Shown: one piece after another, positions 1-6,646 of the stretch | How the letters are laid out: every line of letters starts with the position of its first letter | Position numbering within the stretch: position 1 is the stretch's first letter | Assembly: GCA_937967375.1 (NCBI GenBank) | Contig: CALCJF010000091.1 | Location: forward strand, 1-32,441 | Length of the DNA stretch: 32,441 bases | Origin: an uncultured Leucobacter sp. | GTDB taxonomy: Bacteria; Actinomycetota; Actinomycetes; Actinomycetales; Microbacteriaceae | Direction of reading: 5' to 3' | Notes under the pieces: model-generated | The model's input: only the letters and a program-made list of their open reading frames with translations | Databases searched by the model: none | Told to the model about the DNA's origin: nothing | Program-made: the position numbers and the translations under genes

Positions 1-164
1 ACCCGGCTGCGAAACTCTGCCGCGGTCATGTCGTTCCAGCCGTCGCCGTTCGGTGTCGCGAACAGCACTCGATCTGGCGTAGCCGCTACCCGCTGCTCAA
101 GCAGATCGGTGACGTTGTCGCTCGCGACCGGCGGAATGAGGATCGGTGTTTCAGTGAGATTCAC
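1..164 (-). CDS. fadD: Long-chain acyl-CoA ligase (AMP-binding), N-terminal part only
   Basis: Partial gene running off the left edge. Reading the minus strand from a GTG at 164 gives 54 codons without a stop, beginning V-N-L-T-E-T-P and containing NVTDLLEQRVAATPDRV followed by a W-x-D-M-T-A-A-E-F segment. This is the typical N-terminus of actinobacterial AMP-forming long-chain fatty acid-CoA ligases, which activate fatty acids as acyl-AMP and then acyl-CoA. The start is supported by an AAGGAG ribosome site (complement of 170-175) five bases upstream. The catalytic AMP-binding motifs lie outside the window, so the call rests on the N-terminal pattern and on context: in M. tuberculosis fadD15 (Rv2187) lies near the acyltransferase Rv2182c and aroG Rv2178c. 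It is divergent from the acyltransferase gene that follows. Confidence 0.7.
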   Translation of the reverse strand, partial: MNLTETPILIPPVASDNVTDLLEQRVAATPDRVLFATPNGDGWNDMTAAEFRSR

Positions 165-241
165 GGTAGCTCCTTCGATACCCGAAGTGAAGATAGAAAG
201 ATTCGCCGACGGCGGTGTTCGGGCTGGTACGTTAAGCCTAT

Positions 242-251
242 TGCACGTGCA
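242..251. promoter_or_regulatory. 10-bp palindrome in the divergent fadD/plsC intergenic region
   Basis: TGCACGTGCA is a perfect 10-bp palindrome in the 141-bp gap between the two divergent lipid-metabolism genes. It lies about 43 bases upstream of the plsC -10 candidate, where a shared regulator could bind. No regulator is identified, and a single 10-bp palindrome can occur by chance in GC-rich DNA. Confidence 0.3.
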
Positions 252-293
252 TGAAAGGCGAGCCAATTCGCCGTGGGGTATCTACAAATCAGA

Positions 294-299
294 TATTCT
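294..299 (+). promoter_or_regulatory. -10 box for a leaderless plsC transcript
   Basis: TATTCT ends six bases before the ATG at 306, so transcription would start at or next to the start codon. There is no Shine-Dalgarno sequence before this ATG, which fits leaderless translation. No convincing -35 box is visible. Confidence 0.45.
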
Positions 300-305
300 G
301 ACTGC

Positions 306-992
306 ATGATCTACTGGTTTCTCAAGCACCTCGTCATCGGGCCGTTGCTGAAGACAATCTGCCGCCCATGGGTTGTCGGTGCTGAGAACCTTCCGGCAAC
401 CGGGCCGGTCATCATCGTGGGCAACCATCTCTCGGTGATCGACTCGTTCTTCATGCCCCTCATGATCGACCGGCGGGTGCACTTTCTCGCGAAGAGCGAC
501 TATTTCACGGGCAAGGGGTTGAAAGGCTGGTTCGTGAAGACCTTCATGCTCGCCGTTGGTCAGATTCCCATTGACCGCTCGGGGGGCAAAGCCTCCGAAG
601 CCTCGCTGAATACGGGCCTCGCGGTGCTCGAGCACGGCAATGTGCTTGCGCTGTACCCAGAGGGCACGCGCAGCCCCGATGCTCGCCTCTACCGCGGCCG
701 CACTGGAGTCGCGCGCTTGGTGCTCGAATCGGGTGCTGCGGTGGTTCCTGCCGTGATGATTGATACCGAGAAGTGCATGCCTATCGGCGCGAAGATTCCT
801 CGGGTGCGCAGGATCGGCACCATCATTGGCAAACCGCTCGATTTCAGCCGGTTCGCAGGGATGAGTGCCGACCGTTTCGTGCTGCGCAGTGTCACTGACG
901 AGATCATGGTTGAGATCCAGCGCCTGAGCCAGCAGGAGTACGTCGATGTGTACGCCTCAAGCGTACGTGCACGCGTGCCGGCGAAGCGTTGA
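306..992 (+). CDS. plsC: 1-acyl-sn-glycerol-3-phosphate acyltransferase (PlsC family)
   Basis: Probable membrane-associated acyltransferase of 228 residues that transfers an acyl chain to lysophosphatidic acid or a related glycerolipid. The family's catalytic NHxxxxD motif is present as NHLSVID near residue 40, and the substrate-binding PEGTRS motif lies near residues 118-123. An R-S-G-G segment after QIPID corresponds to the block between them. I chose the ATG at 306 rather than an upstream in-frame start at 273 because homologues begin close to this hydrophobic M-I-Y-W-F stretch and because a -10 box sits six bases before it. It is followed after 71 bp by aroG. In M. tuberculosis the related Rv2182c lies in the same neighbourhood. 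The exact acyl acceptor cannot be told from sequence; other lysolipid acceptors are possible. Confidence 0.88.
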   Translation: MIYWFLKHLVIGPLLKTICRPWVVGAENLPATGPVIIVGNHLSVIDSFFMPLMIDRRVHFLAKSDYFTGKGLKGWFVKTFMLAVGQIPIDRSGGKASEASLNTGLAVLEHGNVLALYPEGTRSPDARLYRGRTGVARLVLESGAAVVPAVMIDTEKCMPIGAKIPRVRRIGTIIGKPLDFSRFAGMSADRFVLRSVTDEIMVEIQRLSQQEYVDVYASSVRARVPAKR

Positions 993-999
993 ACGCCGA

Positions 1000-1005
1000 T
1001 AGACT
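1000..1005 (+). promoter_or_regulatory. -10 box candidate for aroG
   Basis: TAGACT lies 58 bases before the aroG GTG, eight bases after the plsC stop. It matches the TAGACT boxes before the DUF3040 gene and at 32425. It implies a leader of about 50 nt carrying a modest GAGAG ribosome site. No clear -35 is seen. Confidence 0.45.
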
Positions 1006-1063
1006 GGGCGGGTTGCGGAACGACCGCAATACCCCTCTTCCCACCTCTTGAGAGCAGGCGAAC

Positions 1064-2428
1064 GTGAGTCAGCAGACGGCCCAGAGCGTATCTACGAGCG
1101 CGCTGGAGCTCGACAGCTATCGCGAGCGCCAGGCGAAGCAGCAGCCGCCGTGGACCGACAAGGCGGCGGTGCAGGCTGCATCGGCAGAGCTTGCCAGCCA
1201 GCCACCCCTCGTGTTTGCGGGAGAGGTGGATCGCCTCCGCGAGCGACTCGCCGCGGCTGCTCGGGGCGAGGCCTTCCTGTTGCAGGGCGGCGACTGCGCC
1301 GAGACCTTCGAGGCCGCGACCGCAGACAAGATTCGCGATCGTGTGAAGACCCTGCTGCAGATGGCCGTCGTGCTGACCTATGGCGCATCGATGCCGGTGA
1401 TCAAGGTTGGTCGCATGGCGGGGCAGTTCGCGAAGCCGCGATCGAGCGAAACAGAGACCCGCGACGGAATCACGCTGCCCGCGTACCGCGGCGACATCGT
1501 GAACGGCTATGACTTCACGCCCGAGTCGCGCGCAACAAATCCTGATCGTATGGTTCGCGGGTACCATGTTGCGGCCTCGACACTGAACCTCATTCGTGCG
1601 TTCACGCAGGGTGGCTTTGCCGATCTTCGGCAGGTGCACTCATGGAATCAGGGCTTCGTCTCGAGCACTGCAAACCAGCGATACGAGGTGCTTGCGGCAG
1701 AGATCGATCGTGCGCTGCGATTCATGGAAGCGTGCGGTGTCGAGAGTGCGGCGCTCAACCAGACCGAGTTCTACGTGAGCCACGAGGCGCTGCTGCTCGA
1801 TTACGAACGGCCGCTCGCGCGCATCGACTCGCGCACTGGAACGCCCTACGGCACCTCGGGGCACATGCTCTGGATCGGCGAGCGCACTCGCGAGATCGAT
1901 GGCGCGCACGTCGAGTTTCTTTCGAAGCTGCGCAACCCGATCGGTGTGAAGCTCGGCCCGACTGCGTCGGTCGACGACGCAATGCGCCTCATCGACAAGC
2001 TCGATCCCGAGCGCGAGCCCGGCAGGCTGACCTTCATCACCCGCATGGGGGCTGAGAAGATTCGCGACACGCTGCCGCCGCTGCTCGCGGGCGTGCGCGA
2101 TGCAGGGGCGACGCCGTTGTGGGTGACCGACCCGATGCACGGCAACGGCATCACGACCGCGAACGGCTACAAGACGCGTCGCTTCGACGACGTGATGAAC
2201 GAGTTGCTCGGCTTCTTCGAAGCGCACCGTGAGGCGGGCACGTTTCCCGGTGGCGTGCACATCGAGCTCACCGGTGACGACGTCACCGAGTGCCTTGGCG
2301 GCAGCGAGAACATCGACGAAGAGACGCTGGCGACGCGCTACGAGTCGCTCTGCGACCCGAGGCTCAACCACATGCAGTCGCTCGAGCTCGCGTTTCTCGT
2401 CGCAGAAGAGCTGAAGAAGCGCGCGTAA
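1064..2428 (+). CDS. aroG: Class II 3-deoxy-D-arabino-heptulosonate 7-phosphate (DAHP) synthase
   Basis: First enzyme of the shikimate pathway, condensing phosphoenolpyruvate with erythrose 4-phosphate in the cytoplasm. The 454-residue length fits class II (plant and actinobacterial type) enzymes. Diagnostic blocks are QGGDCAE at residues 74-80, whose cysteine is a metal ligand in this family, the PEP-binding K-V-G-R-M-A-G-Q-F-A-K-P-R block, a VHSWN segment, the GVKLGP block and the DPMHGN metal/substrate loop. The start is GTG with a weak GAGAGCAGG site upstream. M. tuberculosis AroG (Rv2178c) is feedback inhibited by aromatic amino acids and partners chorismate mutase; whether this one does cannot be judged here. 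It converges with the downstream kinase gene, with a hairpin between them. Confidence 0.96.
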   Translation: MSQQTAQSVSTSALELDSYRERQAKQQPPWTDKAAVQAASAELASQPPLVFAGEVDRLRERLAAAARGEAFLLQGGDCAETFEAATADKIRDRVKTLLQMAVVLTYGASMPVIKVGRMAGQFAKPRSSETETRDGITLPAYRGDIVNGYDFTPESRATNPDRMVRGYHVAASTLNLIRAFTQGGFADLRQVHSWNQGFVSSTANQRYEVLAAEIDRALRFMEACGVESAALNQTEFYVSHEALLLDYERPLARIDSRTGTPYGTSGHMLWIGERTREIDGAHVEFLSKLRNPIGVKLGPTASVDDAMRLIDKLDPEREPGRLTFITRMGAEKIRDTLPPLLAGVRDAGATPLWVTDPMHGNGITTANGYKTRRFDDVMNELLGFFEAHREAGTFPGGVHIELTGDDVTECLGGSENIDEETLATRYESLCDPRLNHMQSLELAFLVAEELKKRA

Positions 2429-2443
2429 CTGCGCTGTGGGGAG

Positions 2444-2493
2444 GGCGAAGGTCGGCCAAGGGGCGGTACCCCTAAAGGTCGATCTTCGCCTTT
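2444..2493 (+). terminator. Long hairpin terminator at the aroG / kinase convergence
   Basis: In plus-strand RNA, bases 2444-2457 pair with 2477-2490 over 14 positions including two G-U wobbles. Inside, AGGGG (2459-2463) pairs with CCCCT (2469-2473) around a five-base loop. Three Ts follow (2491-2493). The structure begins 16 bases after the aroG stop and overlaps the last codons of the convergent kinase gene. The wobbles become C-A mismatches on the other strand, so it should work better for aroG. The weak T-run is the main doubt. Confidence 0.6.
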
Positions 2494-4400
2494 ACCTGTA
2501 TCGTCGCGCCCTTCTTTGCTTTCTCGCCCGCCTTGGGGTTGGTGCCGCTTGCGATGGCGAAAGCGCGGAGCGCATCGGGCACGTTAGTTGTGGCGTCGAA
2601 GCCGAGTGATGCCAGCAAGTCCATGGCTTCTTGCAGCGGCATGTCTTTCACATCGGGAATCTCAACCAGCTCCGGCCCGAGCGAGACGCTGAGGCCGACG
2701 CTTGAGCCGACTCGAAGTGTGTCTTCTGGAAGTACCGCCGAGATGACTTTGCCCTGCTCGATTTCGTCATCGTGCGCCTCGTTGCCCAGCGATGCGTCGA
2801 CAGTCAGACCCGCATCAGTGAGCGCCTTGGTCGCGTCGTCGACGTTCAGACCCGCAACCTGCGGCACTGACCCAGCAGAGACAATCAGGTCGATTACCGC
2901 TTGTTCGGGGTAGGTCTCTCCGAGACCCTCACCGTTCGCGTCCACGGCGAGGATTACAGTGCCCTTTGTGCCGCCGTCGAACTGCTGTTCAACGACCGAT
3001 CCGAAGGTGAATCGCGCCGCTTCGATCTCTCGCTTCGCGTCTTCGAGCGAGAGGCCGACGAGGGCGGGCACTGCGAGCAGTTCGGGACCGGTCGACTGGC
3101 AGAGCCGCACGGTGCTCCCTCGATCGACCCGGGCGCCGGCCTTTGGCTCGGTGCGGGCGGCAAGCCCTGCCTCGACCTCGAGGCTCGAGCACTCGAACAG
3201 TTCTGCCACCAGGGTCGAGTCTTTCAACGCTTGTTCAGCTGCCGCGAGGTCGAGGCCTGCCACCTCGGGAACCGGGATCGTCGACCCCGGCCCCTGCCCG
3301 AACCACCATCCGCCACCGGCGGCCAGCGCGACGAGCAGTGTGACGACCGCGGCGATCACACGCCCTCGCTTCGCTCGGTTGATGCTCAGATCGCTAGCCT
3401 GCGAAACGGCGGAGCTTGCCGCTTGCGCAGCCTTGGGCGCAGCAGCGGTGGGTGCCTGCTCGGCAAGCTGCTGTCGATCGATATCGCTGAGCACCGCAGT
3501 CGACGGGGTCACAGTGCCGAAGCTTGTGGTGGCCGGGAGCACTGCGGTGGCGGCGAGGGAGTCGCCGGCTCGTACGGCGCGAAGGTAATCGAGCGCCTCC
3601 CGAGCACTATCTGGTCTCGCGTCGGCATCTCGCCCAGTGGTCCACTGCACGAGCCGGTCAAACTCTTCGGGTACCTCGGGCGCGACAGAGGAGGGTGCCG
3701 GCACGTCAGAGTGGGCGTGCTGGTAGGCGATCTGCATCGGCTGCTCGCCGGTGTATGGCTGGCGGCCCGTAAGCATCTCGAAGAGCATGATGCCGAAGGC
3801 GTAGAGGTCGCTGCGCGCGTCGGCGATCCCACGCGTTACCAGCTCGGGCGAGAGGTATGCGATCGTGCCGAGCAGGGCCTGCCCCGTGGTCGTGTTCGCG
3901 CTCACGGCGCGCGCAAGGCCGAAATCGCCGATCTTGATGCGGCCGTCGTCGGCGAGCAGCACGTTCTCTGGCTTTAGGTCTCGGTGCACGATACCCGACT
4001 CATGGGCAGCAGAGAGGCCCGCAAGTACCGCCTCGGCGATCTCGGCGACCTGTTCGGTGGTCAGCTGACGCTGCTGCTTCAAGAGATCGCGCAGGGTGAT
4101 GCCCGGCAGGTACTCCATCACGAGGTAGGGCACCCCGTGCGCCTCGCCCTGATCGAAGACGTTGACAACGTTCGGGTGCCCGAGGCCGGCCGCGCTGCGG
4201 GCCTCCTGCTCGAAGCGGCGCGTGAAGTTCTCGTCGTCGGCGAGGTGGGCGTGCATGATCTTGATCGCGACGTTTCGACCCAGCCGCAGATCGTCGCCGA
4301 GATAGACCATTGCCATGCCGCCGCGGGCAATCTTCGAGCGCACGACGTATCGCCCATCGAGCATTTGCCCGATGAGCGGATCGACGGGGGCGGAGCTCAC
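2472..4400 (-). CDS. pknL: PASTA-domain Ser/Thr protein kinase (PknB/PknL type)
   Basis: Transmembrane receptor-like eukaryotic-type kinase of 642 residues. The cytosolic kinase domain (about residues 18-275) has a glycine-rich loop, the VAIK lysine (K47), HRDLKPEN with catalytic D141, and DFG at 159-161. A linker leads to one membrane helix (about 348-367) and four extracellular PASTA repeats (about 375-642), which in this family bind muropeptides or lipid II and couple cell wall state to phosphorylation. The start is GTG without a Shine-Dalgarno; a TAGAAT box six bases upstream suggests a leaderless mRNA. The divergent neighbour is an Rv2175c-family gene, the pairing seen in M. tuberculosis where PknL phosphorylates Rv2175c, hence the symbol. 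PknL itself lacks PASTA repeats as I recall, so the domain layout resembles PknB and the naming is by context. Confidence 0.92.
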   Translation of the reverse strand: MSSAPVDPLIGQMLDGRYVVRSKIARGGMAMVYLGDDLRLGRNVAIKIMHAHLADDENFTRRFEQEARSAAGLGHPNVVNVFDQGEAHGVPYLVMEYLPGITLRDLLKQQRQLTTEQVAEIAEAVLAGLSAAHESGIVHRDLKPENVLLADDGRIKIGDFGLARAVSANTTTGQALLGTIAYLSPELVTRGIADARSDLYAFGIMLFEMLTGRQPYTGEQPMQIAYQHAHSDVPAPSSVAPEVPEEFDRLVQWTTGRDADARPDSAREALDYLRAVRAGDSLAATAVLPATTSFGTVTPSTAVLSDIDRQQLAEQAPTAAAPKAAQAASSAVSQASDLSINRAKRGRVIAAVVTLLVALAAGGGWWFGQGPGSTIPVPEVAGLDLAAAEQALKDSTLVAELFECSSLEVEAGLAARTEPKAGARVDRGSTVRLCQSTGPELLAVPALVGLSLEDAKREIEAARFTFGSVVEQQFDGGTKGTVILAVDANGEGLGETYPEQAVIDLIVSAGSVPQVAGLNVDDATKALTDAGLTVDASLGNEAHDDEIEQGKVISAVLPEDTLRVGSSVGLSVSLGPELVEIPDVKDMPLQEAMDLLASLGFDATTNVPDALRAFAIASGTNPKAGEKAKKGATIQVKAKIDL

Positions 4401-4406
4401 GCGCCG

Positions 4407-4412
4407 ATTCTA
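4407..4412 (-). promoter_or_regulatory. -10 box for a leaderless kinase transcript
   Basis: Read on the minus strand, TAGAAT ends six bases before the kinase GTG at 4400. The spacing puts the transcription start on the start codon, and no ribosome site is present. It is one half of a divergent promoter pair with the box at 4459. Confidence 0.5.
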
Positions 4413-4435
4413 TTCAGCTTGGATGGGCCTGGCGT

Positions 4436-4449
4436 GGCGGCGCGCCGCC
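4436..4449. promoter_or_regulatory. 14-bp perfect palindrome between divergent kinase and Rv2175c-like genes
   Basis: GGCGGCGCGCCGCC is a perfect 14-bp palindrome, placed nine bases upstream of the -10 box of the DNA-binding-protein gene, where its -35 contacts would be. It lies 35 bp from the start of the kinase gene. It is a candidate operator, possibly for the encoded DNA-binding protein itself; that link is inference. Confidence 0.4.
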
Positions 4450-4458
4450 CCGAGCCGT

Positions 4459-4464
4459 TAGGCT
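4459..4464 (+). promoter_or_regulatory. -10 box for a leaderless Rv2175c-like transcript
   Basis: TAGGCT ends seven bases before the GTG at 4472, with no ribosome site in between, so the mRNA is probably leaderless. Confidence 0.5.
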
Positions 4465-4471
4465 GGTACAC

Positions 4472-4819
4472 GTGCCTGAACTTCTGCCCTCCGACACCGT
4501 GTATCTGACCGTTCCCGAGCTCGTCGAGCGCTGGCAGATCACGCCGAGTCGCCTGCGCCGCATGATCGCCGATCACTACCTCGCGGCGGTGCGCATCGAC
4601 GGCGTGCTTCGCATCCCGGCCGAGTTTGTCGCTGGTGATGAGCCGCTCAGTCCGCTTCGCGGAACGCTGCTCGCGCTCCACGACGCTGGCTTCAGCGGCG
4701 ACGAAGCCGTGGCCTGGTTGCTGAACGAGAACGACGAGCTGGGGGAGCGTCCGATCGCGGCGCTGAACGCAGGTCGCAAAAGCGCGGTGCGTCGCGCCAC
4801 CCAGTCGCTCGCGTTTTAA
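4472..4819 (+). CDS. Rv2175c-family DNA-binding protein
   Basis: Small cytoplasmic protein of 115 residues. Residues about 11-55 form a winged/MerR-like helix-turn-helix (LTVPELVERWQITPSRLRR), followed by a C-terminal helical domain with the LLALHDAGFSGDEAVAWLL segment and a final R-R-A-T-Q-S, typical of the Rv2175c family. In M. tuberculosis Rv2175c binds DNA and is phosphorylated by PknL on an N-terminal threonine, which lowers binding. Here the N-terminal tail is much shorter, with threonines at 9 and 13, so the phosphosite cannot be transferred by alignment. Divergent transcription from the PASTA kinase supports a kinase-substrate pair. The start is a GTG set by the leaderless spacing. 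Regulatory targets are unknown; the palindrome upstream is an obvious candidate. Confidence 0.85.
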   Translation: MPELLPSDTVYLTVPELVERWQITPSRLRRMIADHYLAAVRIDGVLRIPAEFVAGDEPLSPLRGTLLALHDAGFSGDEAVAWLLNENDELGERPIAALNAGRKSAVRRATQSLAF

Positions 4820-4821
4820 GT

Positions 4822-4850
4822 CGCCCCCAGTGGGGCGCGGTGTAGACACC
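4822..4850. terminator. Two adjacent hairpins between convergent Rv2175c-like gene and idsA
   Basis: CGCCCC (4822-4827) pairs with GGGGCG (4832-4837) around a four-base loop, and GGTGT (4839-4843) pairs with ACACC (4846-4850). They fill the 36-bp gap between two converging genes. No T-run follows on the plus strand; on the minus strand the first hairpin is followed by ACTTAAAA. A bidirectional terminator is likely but not proven. Confidence 0.5.
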
Positions 4851-4855
4851 TCGAA

Positions 4856-5959
4856 CTAGGCGATTCGCTTCGCGGCTCGATGTGCGAGTGCAATCAGTCG
4901 CTCGCGAGTGGCCTTGTCAAGCGGCGCGAAGTCGAGTGCGGCCTCGGCTCGTTCGACGTTGCGCGAAATCATTTGCTCGACCTGGCTGACCGCGTTGCTG
5001 CTGCGAATGGTGAGCTGCAGCATGCCGAGCTGTTCGTCATCAAGCGATGCGTCACCCAGCAATTCGTCGAAGATCAAGCGCTGCGTTGCCGGGAGCGACT
5101 CGCGCGCGAGCGTGACGAGCACCGTGCGCTTACCCTCGAGCAAGTCATCGCCGGCTGGTTTGCCGGTGAGCTCGGCGTCGCCGAATACCCCGAGCAGGTC
5201 GTCGCGCAACTGGAACGCCACCCCGACGGGCAGCCCGAACTCGCTCAGAGCCTGCTCCTGTTCAGCGGTTGCCCCCGCGAGTGCGCCGCCGATGAGCAGG
5301 GGCGCCTCGACGCTATACTTTGCCGACTTGTAGACCAGCACCCTGGTAGAGCGTTCGAGCTGCTCTCGCTGTTCTGCGAACTCTGACCGCTGCTCCTCGA
5401 GCACGTCAAGATACTGACCCACGGCGACCTCGCTGCGCATGCGATTGAAATGTGCCCTGGTTGCGAGCGCCACGGCGCGGTCAGAAACGGAGTCGCACGC
5501 TCGCTGCAGCAGTTCGTCGGCCCAAGACTGCAGGAGATCGCCGAGCAGGATCGCGGCGGCAACGCCGAAGTGGGCCTTGCTGCCGCGCCAACCGTGTTCA
5601 AGATGCAGCGACTCGAAGTGGCGGTGAGCCGCAGGGCGCCCCCGCCTGGTGTCTGAGCGATCGATCACGTCGTCGTGAATGAGCGCCGCAGCGTGAAAAA
5701 GTTCGAGTGCGCAGGCGGCGTCGAGCACTGCGCCGAGGTCGCCAGCGGGGTCGCCGTCGAGGTCGAGCGGGCGCACCGCCTGAAACCCCAGCACCGCGAA
5801 CTGCGCTCGCATGCGCTTGCCCCCGGCCAGATAGGCGCGCGCTTCGGCGAGCAACGGTTCTGGGTCTGGGCCGAGCGCCTCGAGCTCGAAAAGATGCTGC
5901 GAAATCGTGTCGTCGATGCGCTCCTGAATAAGGCCTGCGAGTCGCGTGGTTTCTTGCAC
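4856..5959 (-). CDS. idsA: Polyprenyl (geranylgeranyl-type) diphosphate synthase
   Basis: Trans-isoprenyl diphosphate synthase of 367 residues that extends allylic diphosphates with isopentenyl diphosphate, supplying chains for menaquinone, carotenoids or carrier lipids. The first aspartate-rich motif DDVID is at residues 96-100 with the RRGRPAAH arginines after it, and the second, DDLLGVFGD, is at 253-261, followed by a GKPAGDDLLEGKRT lysine/arginine loop. The residues just before the first motif are small or medium (A-A-L-I-H), which fits a C20 or longer product rather than C15; product length is not certain. The start is GTG, set by a TAGGCT box six bases upstream and no ribosome site. M. 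tuberculosis has idsA2 (Rv2173) in the equivalent place; the mannosyltransferase gene next to it there is absent here. Confidence 0.93.
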   Translation of the reverse strand: MQETTRLAGLIQERIDDTISQHLFELEALGPDPEPLLAEARAYLAGGKRMRAQFAVLGFQAVRPLDLDGDPAGDLGAVLDAACALELFHAAALIHDDVIDRSDTRRGRPAAHRHFESLHLEHGWRGSKAHFGVAAAILLGDLLQSWADELLQRACDSVSDRAVALATRAHFNRMRSEVAVGQYLDVLEEQRSEFAEQREQLERSTRVLVYKSAKYSVEAPLLIGGALAGATAEQEQALSEFGLPVGVAFQLRDDLLGVFGDAELTGKPAGDDLLEGKRTVLVTLARESLPATQRLIFDELLGDASLDDEQLGMLQLTIRSSNAVSQVEQMISRNVERAEAALDFAPLDKATRERLIALAHRAAKRIA

Positions 5960-5965
5960 GTGGCT

Positions 5966-5971
5966 AGCCTA
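5966..5971 (-). promoter_or_regulatory. -10 box for a leaderless idsA transcript
   Basis: Minus-strand TAGGCT ends six bases before the GTG at 5959. No Shine-Dalgarno is present. It is divergent from the DUF3040 promoter 18 bp away. Confidence 0.5.
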
Positions 5972-5988
5972 GCCGTGATCGCGCGGCG

Positions 5989-5994
5989 TAGACT
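5989..5994 (+). promoter_or_regulatory. -10 box for the DUF3040 gene
   Basis: TAGACT lies 36 bases before the ATG at 6031. The short leader it implies carries a good GGGAGG ribosome site, so this gene uses ordinary leadered translation, unlike its divergent neighbour. Confidence 0.5.
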
Positions 5995-6030
5995 GGATGG
6001 AAGTCTTAGTTCAATTATCGGGAGGCCAAG

Positions 6031-6402
6031 ATGGCGCTGTCAGAACGCGAGCAGCAACTGCTCGATGATATGGAGCGACGGCTGTACCAGAGCGAGGCCG
6101 ACGTAATGCAGACGGCGCACGCGAGCACCCGCTTGAACTTGCGTTCGCTCGTGCTTGGCATTCTCGTGGTGCTCGCTGGCATAGCTGCGCTCATTGCAGG
6201 TGCGGGTTTTCAGATGTTCTGGCTCGGGCTTGTTGGCTTCGCCATCATGCTGGCCGGAGCCCTGTTGGCTTTCTCGAAGCGCGAGAGCGATCTCGATGTT
6301 TCCGCCGGTGGTTCGGCAACCGCAAAAGCGCGTGACTCACGCGAGTCGCTCAGCGACCGCATGAATCGACGCTGGGAAGAGCGTATGGACGGTGAGCGCT
6401 AA
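6031..6402 (+). CDS. DUF3040 small membrane protein
   Basis: Membrane protein of 123 residues with the DUF3040 signature at the N-terminus (ALSEREQQLLDDMERRLY), then two membrane helices at about residues 36-58 and 62-82, and a charged, serine- and arginine-rich C-terminal tail. DUF3040 proteins are common in actinobacteria and a homologue is found just upstream of mraZ in mycobacteria, but no biochemical role is established that I know of. A GGGAGG site lies seven bases before the ATG. A strong intrinsic terminator follows 42 bases after the stop, so it is probably a single-gene transcript isolated from the dcw operon. Confidence 0.85.
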   Translation: MALSEREQQLLDDMERRLYQSEADVMQTAHASTRLNLRSLVLGILVVLAGIAALIAGAGFQMFWLGLVGFAIMLAGALLAFSKRESDLDVSAGGSATAKARDSRESLSDRMNRRWEERMDGER

Positions 6403-6444
6403 GCGGTAAGGCGCGTCGGGCTCGCCCGGCAACATTTCGCTTCA

Positions 6445-6473
6445 GGGCGGTGGATCTCTCCACCGCCCTTTTT
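6445..6473 (+). terminator. Rho-independent terminator after the DUF3040 gene
   Basis: A perfect 9-bp stem GGGCGGTGG (6445-6453) / CCACCGCCC (6460-6468) with a six-base loop is followed by five Ts (6469-6473). It is the only classical terminator in the window and separates the DUF3040 gene from the mraZ promoter. Confidence 0.93.
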
Positions 6474-6496
6474 CGTGCGCCCACGTGCTTGGTCTG

Positions 6497-6582
6497 GTGG
6501 GGTCAGGTGGAGTACGTGGTGCGAAGTGGAGCAAAAAGTGGAGGAATTATGAGTGAAGTGGGGAGAAGTGGGGTAAAGTGGT
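6497..6582 (+). promoter_or_regulatory. Array of MraZ boxes upstream of mraZ
   Basis: Eight GTGG[A/G/T] boxes start at 6497, 6507, 6516, 6526, 6538, 6558, 6568 and 6578. Spacings are 10, 9, 10, 12, 20, 10 and 10 bp, so most lie on one face of the helix. MraZ is known to bind tandem TGGG-type repeats spaced by about one turn and to repress its own operon. Two sub-arrays (five and three boxes) can be seen. The last box overlaps a possible -10 (TAAAGT, 6574-6579), which fits autorepression. Confidence 0.75.
6574..6579 (+). promoter_or_regulatory. Possible -10 box of the mraZ/dcw promoter
   Basis: TAAAGT is the best TANNNT box between the MraZ array and mraZ. It implies a leader of about 60 nt ending in the strong GGGAGGGAG ribosome site before the ATG at 6647. 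No -35 is recognised, and other AT-rich positions near 6545-6552 are possible. Confidence 0.3.
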
Positions 6583-6646
6583 GCTGCGGGGTTCGTGAAT
6601 AGCGGATCCCGCGCCAACTAATCACCAAGGCGGGGAGGGAGCGGCC

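Noticed and set aside
28..309. Open frame of 93 codons on the plus strand at the left edge
   Set aside because: It overlaps the acyl-CoA ligase N-terminus on the other strand, has no recognisable domain and runs across the divergent promoter region.
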